From: Bdellovibrionales bacterium Ga0074139
GTDB taxonomy: Bacteria > Bdellovibrionota > Bdellovibrionia > Bdellovibrionales > Bdellovibrionaceae
Assembly: GCA_001464795.1 (NCBI GenBank)
Contig: LNEB01000014.1
Location: 248,001-312,000, forward strand
Length of the DNA: 64,000 bases
Direction: 5' to 3'
Shown here piece by piece: positions 43,748-51,077 of this stretch. How positions within the stretch are numbered: position 1 is the stretch's first letter; the number at the start of each line of letters is the position of its first letter. Position numbers and translations under genes: made by a program. The notes below the pieces were generated by a model. The model saw only the letters and a program-made list of their open reading frames with translations, made no database searches and was not told the origin of the DNA.

Positions 43748-44204
43748 GTGGACCCTGATCCTCAATTTTTATAAATCTCATACTCACCATTTCGTCAGTT
43801 TCTTTTTGCTCATTGCGGCGTTCTTCATCTAAATGATCTAAACGCTTCTTTTCCTTGAGCCTCTCTATTATTTTCTTATCCATTGCCTTTTGCCGCAATA
43901 TTTCCTGACGTGCCTCGACCAAATTTTTTGCTTCTACGATCTGTTCTTGTTTTCTAGCTATTCGAATGTCCTGAAGTTTGATGAATTCATGTATTTGTTT
44001 CACGCTTTCAACAGCACCTGGACCCGACTGGACCTCAAGCTTTTCCGCTCTAGCACGGGATTCAACGACTTTTAATAACATCTCACTCAGTTCATTTTGT
44101 TTCTGATTAAGTACCGAAAGGGCTTCTTGATAATCTCTTTGAGAAAGATCTTCTAAAATTTGTCGATGTTTTAAAACTTTCTCAAGTGAAAATTTAAATT
44201 TCAT
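43740..44204 (-). CDS. fliJ: Flagellar export chaperone FliJ
   Basis: 154 residues, almost all charged helix (KFSLEKVLKHRQILEDLSQRDYQEALSVLNQKQNELSE at the start), the long antiparallel coiled coil of FliJ, which sits in the FliI hexamer centre and couples it to FlhA. It follows fliI by no bases (44205 ends fliI) and overlaps the motE-like gene by 8 bases. Sequence conservation is low in this family, so the call leans on fold and place. Confidence 0.85.
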   Translation of the reverse strand: MKFKFSLEKVLKHRQILEDLSQRDYQEALSVLNQKQNELSEMLLKVVESRARAEKLEVQSGPGAVESVKQIHEFIKLQDIRIARKQEQIVEAKNLVEARQEILRQKAMDKKIIERLKEKKRLDHLDEERRNEQKETDEMVSMRFIKIEDQGPHE

Positions 44205-45530
44205 CTAGGAGCTCGCAATAATTTTTTGCATAAGTCTTAATGTGTTTTGAAAATGGGTGGGATCATCCACATTTTGCCTTAAAAAATCATTCACCAATTC
44301 GATGGATTTAATAGCTTGATCAATTTTAGGATTACTTCCTTGTTTGTAAGCTCCAATATTAATCAGATCCTCTGCATCTTTATACACAGCCAAAATTTCA
44401 CGAATTTTTTGTGCCCATTTAATTTGCTCGGGCCTGACAACACTTTTCATAACGCGGCTTGAACTTTGTAAAACATCAATGGCAGGGTAATGGGCTTTAT
44501 GGGCCAAATGCCTTGATAAAACAATGTGACCATCCACTATGGATCTCACAGCGTCACCAATGGGATCATTATTATCATCGGCTTCGACAAGCGTTGTGTA
44601 AAGACCGGTGATACTTCCTTCATTCTCAAAGGATCCTGCACGCTCAAGCAATTTAGGTAACGCAGCATAAACGCTGGGTGTGTATCCTTTTGTTGAAGGG
44701 GGCTCGCCCACACTCAGACCAATTTCACGCTGAGCCATTGCAAAGCGAGTGACAGAATCCATCATCAGTAAAACATTTTTTCCTTGAGCACTGAAAAATT
44801 CAGCTAAAGCGGTGGCAATGAAAGCACCACGCATACGAATCAAGGGGCTTTGATCGCTGGTTACACAAACCACTACGGACCTACTTAAACCCTCAGGGCC
44901 TAAATCATTTTCAATGAATTCTCGAACCTCACGGCCACGCTCTCCGATCAAGGCAATGACATTGACATCAGCGATGGTATTTTTCGCCATCATTCCTAGC
45001 AAAACTGATTTACCCACACCAGAGCCTGCCATGATAGATAGTCTTTGGCCTTTTCCCACTGTCAGTAAACCATTGATGGCTCGGATACCTAGATCTAAGG
45101 GCTCCCTGATGGGTCTTCTTTCTAGTGGGTTTCTGACATCTTTATAAAGTGGACAATCTTGAAAGTTTTCAATTTCTGGTCCTTGATCAATCGGGAGTCC
45201 CAGTCCATCGATGACTCTTCCTAGTAGTTCATTGGATGCTCTGACCGTTGCGATGGATCTCGCTAAAATAACTTTAGATCCCATGGCAACACCACGCATA
45301 TCACCCAATGCCATCATCAAAACATTAGTGTCTTGGAATCCAACAACTTCAGCTAAAAAAGATCGGTCTTGGCCTTGAGGAAATATTTCCACCAAAGATC
45401 CAAGGCTAGCCCCTGGCAAGTGGCCTTTGATAAGAAGACCTTTTACTTCCGTAATTTTTCCACTGTCACGTGATAAGTGAACAGTATCCAGAAGCTTATG
45501 ATACTTTTTGAGGTCCAAATCAAATGACAT
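44205..45530 (-). CDS. fliI: Flagellar export ATPase FliI
   Basis: 441 residues, normal length. Walker A AGSGVGKS is followed by GERGREVREFI, Walker B MMDSVTRFAMAQREIGLSVGEPPSTKGYTPSVYAALPKLLERAG, all typical of the F1-beta-like type III export ATPase. It energises flagellar protein export together with FliH and FliJ. Its start shares a base with the fliH stop. Confidence 0.97.
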   Translation of the reverse strand: MSFDLDLKKYHKLLDTVHLSRDSGKITEVKGLLIKGHLPGASLGSLVEIFPQGQDRSFLAEVVGFQDTNVLMMALGDMRGVAMGSKVILARSIATVRASNELLGRVIDGLGLPIDQGPEIENFQDCPLYKDVRNPLERRPIREPLDLGIRAINGLLTVGKGQRLSIMAGSGVGKSVLLGMMAKNTIADVNVIALIGERGREVREFIENDLGPEGLSRSVVVCVTSDQSPLIRMRGAFIATALAEFFSAQGKNVLLMMDSVTRFAMAQREIGLSVGEPPSTKGYTPSVYAALPKLLERAGSFENEGSITGLYTTLVEADDNNDPIGDAVRSIVDGHIVLSRHLAHKAHYPAIDVLQSSSRVMKSVVRPEQIKWAQKIREILAVYKDAEDLINIGAYKQGSNPKIDQAIKSIELVNDFLRQNVDDPTHFQNTLRLMQKIIASS

Positions 45531-46327
45531 TATTCACTCGCAATTTTTGTTTTTACTCGAGGCATATTTTCTTTTAAGTGAGTCCAAAGACTTTCAACTC
45601 TTTGCTCGATCTGGGCGTCCACTTCACCGTAATTGGTTTCCACAATGCAACCACCAGGAGAAATGGATTCATTGGCTATGATTTTTACTTTTTCCAAGAA
45701 ATCAAATTCAACTTTAGCTTCTGATTTTAATTTTTCTAAAAATTCGATTTGTTTTGTTGAAACATGAATCACAACATTTTCTTCTTCTTGAGCCAATGTC
45801 AGTGCAGATTTGATGGTGTTTAATAATGGCTCTGTATCAAATTCCAGCTGAGCTTGTGCAAGCTTACTTGAGAGGTGAAAAAGAAGTTGAATGATATGGG
45901 ACTCATTATGACTTAAAAGCTCTTTTTTCATATTTCCAAAAGCTTCAATCAAAGCTTTCATTTCAGATAAACGATCTGTAATTTCCTGAGAATAAGTTTC
46001 AAAAGCTTTCTTCTGGCCTTCAAATTGACCTAGATCATAACCTTCTTTATAAGCTGACTCTTGAATAATTTTTAACTTTTCTAAAGCCCGATCTTCAATT
46101 CTTTGCTCATCCGTTTCTAATTCTAATTCTTCCACGCCTGTTTGTTGGCGAACCACATCACTGAGGCGAAAATCAGATCCTTGTTTTTTTGCTTCGATGT
46201 AATTAAGGGCCTGAGTTGGTGTGCCCAACTGAAACTGCGTGGGGCTGTACTCAAGAACTTGAGCACTGGCCTCTGATTTTTTAAGAATTGTTTTAGACCA
46301 TTGCGTCTTCAGAACCACCTCTTGCAA
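45530..46327 (-). CDS. fliH: Flagellar assembly protein FliH
   Basis: 265 residues from TTG 46327 (AAGGA upstream; a GTG at 46318 is possible). It has the FliH pattern: N-terminal low-complexity part, a helical central region with heptad repeats (about 95-160) and a C-terminal domain of V-type ATPase subunit E-like fold, ending in GGCIVETNYGEVDAQIEQRVESLWTHL. It forms a stator-like complex with FliI. Its start overlaps the fliG end by 35 bases. Confidence 0.88.
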   Translation of the reverse strand: MQEVVLKTQWSKTILKKSEASAQVLEYSPTQFQLGTPTQALNYIEAKKQGSDFRLSDVVRQQTGVEELELETDEQRIEDRALEKLKIIQESAYKEGYDLGQFEGQKKAFETYSQEITDRLSEMKALIEAFGNMKKELLSHNESHIIQLLFHLSSKLAQAQLEFDTEPLLNTIKSALTLAQEEENVVIHVSTKQIEFLEKLKSEAKVEFDFLEKVKIIANESISPGGCIVETNYGEVDAQIEQRVESLWTHLKENMPRVKTKIASE

Positions 46328-47333
46328 TCAAGATTTTTCCTTCGGCTTCAAGTCTTCGGGCTGCATTCACAATTTCCTGTTGAGCTCCCTCTACGTCTGA
46401 CAACCTTGAAGGTCCCATGTTAGATAAATCTTCCCGAAGCATTTCAGCGGCACGCTGAGAAAGATTCTTGAAAAACTTAGCTTTAATTTCTTCACTTGCT
46501 GTCTTAAGGGCAAGAAGAAGTTTATCGTTTGCCACTTCTTTAAGAAGAGCCTGAATTCCACGGTCATCAATTTTAATAATGTCATCAAAGACGAACATCA
46601 ATTTTCTAATTTCTTCAGCAAGCAATGGATCTTTTTCTTCTAATCTGGACATGATAGAAGATTCTGTATTTTTATCCATGACGTTCAGCATTTCGGCCAC
46701 AGGCTGCACACCACCTAAAGTTCCTTGCTCCACACTGGCTGTGTTCGCGAGTTGATTTTTCAAAACCTTATCAATTTCAGCAATTAAAATGGGATCCACA
46801 TGCTCGAGGTTAGCCATACGTAAAACCACTTCGGCTTGTAAAGCTTCCGGTAAACGTTTAAGTACCTCACCTTTTTTCTCGGGCTCGAGGTGTGCTAAAA
46901 TAACAGCTACCGTTTGTGGATGTTCGCTCACTAAGAATGTCGCGAGTGATTTTGCGTCCACCATTTCAAGTGATTCAAGACTTCTCGCGGCTCCGGAGGC
47001 AATATTTAGACCTCCCAGGATTCCACGGGCCCGGTCTTCACCCAGGGCATCTACAATCATATCTTTACTGGCCACAGATTCAGAGAAAATATACTCTTCG
47101 GCCTCTGAGATCATTTCATAATACTCTTCTAAAACACGTTTCGTGACATGTATGGGAACAACTCGGTATTTATTCATGACACTTAATAATTTTCGGATAT
47201 CACCATCATCCATTCTTTTAAGAAGAACTTTAACAGCGTTGGAACCCAAATAATTAATAAGAATGGCTGCTTTATCAAAGCCTTTCAAAGATTCATAATC
47301 AAGATTTTCAACTTTATAAATTTTGATCGACAT
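46293..47333 (-). CDS. fliG: Flagellar motor switch protein FliG
   Basis: 346 residues. All three FliG domains are present: N-terminal (GFDKAAILINYLGSNAVKVLLKRMDD), middle with EHPQTVAVILAHLEPEKKGEVLKRLP, and C-terminal with the charged torque helix (MFVFDDIIKIDDRGIQALLKEVANDKLLLALKTASEEIKAKFFKNLSQRAAEMLRED). It couples the MS ring to the stators. Overlaps fliH at its 3' end and follows fliF by 3 bases. Confidence 0.96.
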   Translation of the reverse strand: MSIKIYKVENLDYESLKGFDKAAILINYLGSNAVKVLLKRMDDGDIRKLLSVMNKYRVVPIHVTKRVLEEYYEMISEAEEYIFSESVASKDMIVDALGEDRARGILGGLNIASGAARSLESLEMVDAKSLATFLVSEHPQTVAVILAHLEPEKKGEVLKRLPEALQAEVVLRMANLEHVDPILIAEIDKVLKNQLANTASVEQGTLGGVQPVAEMLNVMDKNTESSIMSRLEEKDPLLAEEIRKLMFVFDDIIKIDDRGIQALLKEVANDKLLLALKTASEEIKAKFFKNLSQRAAEMLREDLSNMGPSRLSDVEGAQQEIVNAARRLEAEGKILIARGGSEDAMV

Positions 47334-47336
47334 AGT

Positions 47337-48986
47337 TTAAGTGTCCTTCCTAACAAGCCACATTCCGAAAGCATTCGCTGCTTTTTCTTCATCAGAATTC
47401 ATAATTCCTAAGATTCTATCTTTGAGTAATTCACTCTCTGCTTTTTCTGGATCAATGGACTCTTGCAATACAGGCAGAGCTGAGCTCATTCCTGGTAAAG
47501 TGCTATCCACGGACTGAAGCTCTTCAAGTTCTTCGATGGTACGAGGAAGCATTTCATCCACAGTGTCTTGGAAGCTGTCCGTGATCCATTGCATGAAAGG
47601 ACGCACAACGATGAAGAAAAATAGAGCAAGTGAAAAACCTAACAAAGCCCATTTAAATAATGCATGTAAAAGTTTTCTTCTTTCGAGGTTAGTAAGAAGT
47701 CTTTCAGCTTCAGAAAAGTCTTCCGGTTGAAATTGAATGTTTTCAATTTTAACTGAATCCCCACGGCCGGGATTAAAACCAATAGAGTTCTTAATTAGAT
47801 TTTCATACTTAGCCAATTCTTCAGCTGATCTTGGTGACCACTTTTGTTCAACTGTTCCATCTTCTTTTGTTGTGGTTGAAAAAACTCCATCAACGACGAC
47901 AGCCACACTTAATTTCTCCACATTACCGGCCGACTCTTTGATGTTTTTAATCGTTTTAGGTACATCAAAGTTAGTGGTCTTGATTTCTTTTTTTACATCT
48001 TGCTTGAAACCAATTTGGCTTGCATCTTCGGCACCAGGCAAGTTCGCACGTGAACCCGGAACACCAGCGGGATTAATTCTTGAACCATCCAATGATTCTT
48101 CTTCCGATTGCTGACTGCGAATGGCCGTTTTTTCAGGATCCACAGATTCTTCCACAGAGGAAATGGTTCTATGTTGTAAAGTGGCTTCCACTTTTGCAAC
48201 CACATTGGCCTGACCGACGACTTTACCTAAGATTGTTTCAATTCGGTTTTCTAATTCTGATTCTACTTTTCTTTTGAGATCCAAGATTTCATCAGAGCCA
48301 GCCGTCATTCCATTATTTTCACGGGTCAGTACTTTACCTCGCTCGTCCATAACAGCCACGCGGTCAGGATCCATACCTTCAACGGCATTGGCAACGAGGT
48401 ACCGAATACCTCGAGTTTGATCCGCCGAAAGTTCTTTTCCTTGATGAATTTCAACTATTACTGAAGCTGAAGGTTTTCCACCCTCTTCAAGGAATGTTTT
48501 CTTATTAGGTAAAGCTAAAATAACTTTAGATTGTTTAACTGCCGTCAAAGTATTGATTGCACGCATCAGCTCGCCCTGTAGGGCTCGTTGAAAATTGATT
48601 TTCTGAGCATAGGAATTGGTTCCGAAATCTTGCTTATCAAACATTTCAAGGCCCAGATTTCCCATTTTAGGAGAACCGATTTCAGCCATTAATGTCATTT
48701 GCGTGGAATGCAGCAAGTCTTTAGGAACTGAAATGGTTTTACCTTCATCACGAAGTTGATAGGGAATGTTTTTTTCATTGAGTTTTGTCACTATCGTCGC
48801 CACTTGATCACTGGGAATATTTGTAAAAAGTGGTGAAAAATCACGACCTGAAATCATCAGCACCATGGTTGCAATGGCAGCCATTGCAATCACGCTGACA
48901 GCTAGAACCGAAAGTCTTTTTGTTGGGCCTAAGTTCTTAAAGAACTCACGAAATTGAAGAACCAAGCCACCTAGTATTTTATCCAC
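47337..48986 (-). CDS. fliF: Flagellar MS-ring protein FliF
   Basis: 549 residues. Two membrane helices (about 25-45 and 437-458) flank a large periplasmic part with the two ring-building motifs, ending in the cytoplasmic FliG-binding tail (ILGIMNSDEEKAANAFGMWLV). Segment GRDFSPLFTNIPSDQVATIVTKLNEKNIPYQLRDEGKTISVPKD is the YscJ/FliF fold. It is the first-built scaffold of the basal body. 12 bases separate it from fliE. Confidence 0.96.
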   Translation of the reverse strand: MDKILGGLVLQFREFFKNLGPTKRLSVLAVSVIAMAAIATMVLMISGRDFSPLFTNIPSDQVATIVTKLNEKNIPYQLRDEGKTISVPKDLLHSTQMTLMAEIGSPKMGNLGLEMFDKQDFGTNSYAQKINFQRALQGELMRAINTLTAVKQSKVILALPNKKTFLEEGGKPSASVIVEIHQGKELSADQTRGIRYLVANAVEGMDPDRVAVMDERGKVLTRENNGMTAGSDEILDLKRKVESELENRIETILGKVVGQANVVAKVEATLQHRTISSVEESVDPEKTAIRSQQSEEESLDGSRINPAGVPGSRANLPGAEDASQIGFKQDVKKEIKTTNFDVPKTIKNIKESAGNVEKLSVAVVVDGVFSTTTKEDGTVEQKWSPRSAEELAKYENLIKNSIGFNPGRGDSVKIENIQFQPEDFSEAERLLTNLERRKLLHALFKWALLGFSLALFFFIVVRPFMQWITDSFQDTVDEMLPRTIEELEELQSVDSTLPGMSSALPVLQESIDPEKAESELLKDRILGIMNSDEEKAANAFGMWLVRKDT

Positions 48987-48998
48987 TCAAATTCTCCC

Positions 48999-49328
48999 TT
49001 AAACTTGCATTCTCATGATTTCGTTGTAAGCATCGATCACTTTATTTCGAACTTGCACCATCACTCGCATGGCAATGTCTGCTTTTTCTGCAGTGATCAT
49101 GACGTCTGCCACGTTGTCAGTTCGACCCACTGATAAGTCTTGCATCTTTTTATTTGAAACTTGTTGAAGCTCGTTCACTTGATTGATGGCATTTTTTAAA
49201 GTGTCAGCAAAACTGGCATCGCCAGCGGCACCCGAAGGTGAGGGCATCTCAAGTTGGGCGGCACCGGATGATTTGATACTTCCTGTATCCAAAAACCGGT
49301 TGGCATTTTTTATCGTAAAACCTTCCAT
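48999..49328 (-). CDS. fliE: Flagellar hook-basal body protein FliE
   Basis: 109 residues, with the FliE C-terminal motif KKMQDLSVGRTDNVADVMITAEKADIAMRVMVQVRNKVIDAYNEIMRMQV. It links the MS ring to the rod. It lies between flgC (76-base gap) and fliF. Confidence 0.93.
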   Translation of the reverse strand: MEGFTIKNANRFLDTGSIKSSGAAQLEMPSPSGAAGDASFADTLKNAINQVNELQQVSNKKMQDLSVGRTDNVADVMITAEKADIAMRVMVQVRNKVIDAYNEIMRMQV

Positions 49329-49404
49329 GGTCTCACCTTTCGCTGGCTACTTACATTGTAGCGTCAAAATTCGTACAAGAACAAAATCCAGTTAATAATC
49401 AGTT

Positions 49405-49848
49405 CTAACGTCCTATTTCGAGAGCACTTAGAGCCATGTCTTTACTTGCCTGCATGGCCGTCACGTTGGCTTCGTAGGCCCGAGACGCCTGTATCATATT
49501 GGTCATCTCTTCCATCATATTGATATTAGGATAGGCCACAAAGCCTTCTGGGTTAGCGTCGGGGTGATTCGGTTGATATTTCATCAGCGGAGCTTTTGTA
49601 TCCGATATGACGTCAACGACCTGGACCCGTTGCATCTGCCCCTTTGGATCACCTGAGGAAAAAATTTCACCAAAGGACTTCGCATCGGGCATGGATTCGA
49701 AAACCACATCTTTTCTGCGGTAGGGTCCCCCCTCAGGAGTTTGAGTCGTATTAATGTTGGCTAAATTCGAAGAAATGGTATTCAGCCGCATTCTTTGTGC
49801 GGCCATTCCCGAACTTGAAATTCTCATGCCTGTTATAAAATCAGCCAT
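49405..49848 (-). CDS. flgC: Flagellar basal-body rod protein FlgC
   Basis: 147 residues. N-terminal MRISSSGMAAQRMRLNTISSNLANINTTQTPEGGPYRRKDVVFE and C-terminal MEEMTNMIQASRAYEANVTAMQASKDMALSALEIGR match rod proteins. It builds the proximal rod with FlgB. 7 bases follow flgB. Confidence 0.95.
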   Translation of the reverse strand: MADFITGMRISSSGMAAQRMRLNTISSNLANINTTQTPEGGPYRRKDVVFESMPDAKSFGEIFSSGDPKGQMQRVQVVDVISDTKAPLMKYQPNHPDANPEGFVAYPNINMMEEMTNMIQASRAYEANVTAMQASKDMALSALEIGR

Positions 49849-49855
49849 TTAATTC

Positions 49856-50260
49856 CTACCTTCCATCCGAAGCAGCATACTTCAGAGCTGCTAATTTTTT
49901 ATTGATCAATTGCAAAGCTGCTTTGTACATGATGGCATTCTCTGACAAAGTGGCCATTTCTTTTTCCATGTCCACCGTGTTGCCGTCATTACTGACAGTT
50001 CCATCAGGATTATTAAAAATTTCAGGCCGAACCTTGGCTGAGTGACCACCCACTGTCATATGATCCGAATGAGTGGTGCTCATGCCTCTCAAGCCATCAA
50101 GATCTAAAGCTCTTTCCAAAGATTTTTCAAAATCCAATTTTTGGGCCTGATAACCTGGAGTTTCTGCGTTCGCAATATTGGATGAGGTCACACTGTGTCT
50201 CAGTTGTCTCATCCCAAGTGATGTTTGAAGCCCATTGACTGTTTTATCAAACAAGCTCAT
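49856..50260 (-). CDS. flgB: Flagellar basal-body rod protein FlgB
   Basis: 134 residues. N-terminal part LRHSVTSSNIANAETPGYQAQKLDFEKSLE and C-terminal TVDMEKEMATLSENAIMYKAALQLINKKLAALKYA are the FlgB pattern. Proximal rod protein. It overlaps the degenerate regulator by 14 bases. Confidence 0.94.
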   Translation of the reverse strand: MSLFDKTVNGLQTSLGMRQLRHSVTSSNIANAETPGYQAQKLDFEKSLERALDLDGLRGMSTTHSDHMTVGGHSAKVRPEIFNNPDGTVSNDGNTVDMEKEMATLSENAIMYKAALQLINKKLAALKYAASDGR

Positions 50261-51077
50261 GAGTTCTCCCTTCTTGATATTCGTTCAGTTTATTTCTTAA
50301 AGTTCGAATACTAATTCCTAAAATTCGAGCCGCTTGGGTTTTATTCGATGAAGTCAGATGAAGAGTTTGTAAAATTAACTTTTTTTCCATCTCAGCTAAT
50401 GTCAGGCCCGCTTGAAGATAAGAAATTTCCTCTGAAGCTTGATCAAATAAAATATGCTCAGGCTTTAAAATTGTCGTTTGAAAGCTCACTGATCTTTCCA
50501 AGGTCATAATAAATTCTGACCAGCCCCCAGACCAATCCGCATCATTCAATTTTTGAAATGCCTCAGTGCTGATTTCAGGAACTGAACGACCTAGAACTAA
50601 ACAATGAACCTTCAGCCAAAAATCAACAATAGCTTTGAAATCGAATTTACATTCAGTCACATCAGGGATGGAAATTTTTCGAGTCGCAAGCCTGAAATAA
50701 AGTTGTGGTGACAACATTTGAAAGCCAGGGCCTGATGTTGTCACAATTCGAGACCTAACAGATTCATCTTTTGCAATTGCAATCATCAAAGAATTTCTTT
50801 GAATTTCAGACCACATATCAATGTTATCAAGAAGCAATTGAGTTTGGGCATGAAACTGAAAACAGTTTTTCCACTCACGACTGGATTTGGGAGCATTTTC
50901 AAAATTAAGTGAAAAATAATTTCCTCGGGCTTTTAAAACAATTTCAGCCCAAGAAGATTTTCCAGTTCCTCGGGCCCCTTCAAACAGTAGGGGGCAGCGA
51001 AGATCCATAACAGAATGGATATTTTTTTGAACAGAATTAAGAACTTCTGATTCAAAGGGGAAATGCAATAATTCCAT
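50247..51077 (-). CDS. Degenerate NtrC/FleQ-type regulator without receiver and GAFTGA
   Basis: 276 residues. An AAA-like domain has an intact Walker A, GARGTGKS (34-41), but Walker B is LLLDNID (81-87) with Asn where Glu normally stands. The part that should hold the GAFTGA sigma-54 loop is absent: the domain is short. A Fis-type helix-turn-helix is intact at the C-terminus (SNKTQAARILGISIRTLRNKLNEYQ). It resembles an NtrC-family flagellar activator that has lost the ability to open sigma-54 promoters, so it may be a modulator or anti-activator of the flagellar cascade. It sits between the AMIN/TPR gene and flgB. Confidence 0.82.
   Translation of the reverse strand: MELLHFPFESEVLNSVQKNIHSVMDLRCPLLFEGARGTGKSSWAEIVLKARGNYFSLNFENAPKSSREWKNCFQFHAQTQLLLDNIDMWSEIQRNSLMIAIAKDESVRSRIVTTSGPGFQMLSPQLYFRLATRKISIPDVTECKFDFKAIVDFWLKVHCLVLGRSVPEISTEAFQKLNDADWSGGWSEFIMTLERSVSFQTTILKPEHILFDQASEEISYLQAGLTLAEMEKKLILQTLHLTSSNKTQAARILGISIRTLRNKLNEYQEGRTHELV

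Noticed and set aside
44914-48205. Antisense and alternate-frame open frames inside the flagellar genes
   Set aside because: They lie inside fliI, fliG and fliF with no ribosome sites and no recognisable domains, and are expected in AT-rich coding sequence.
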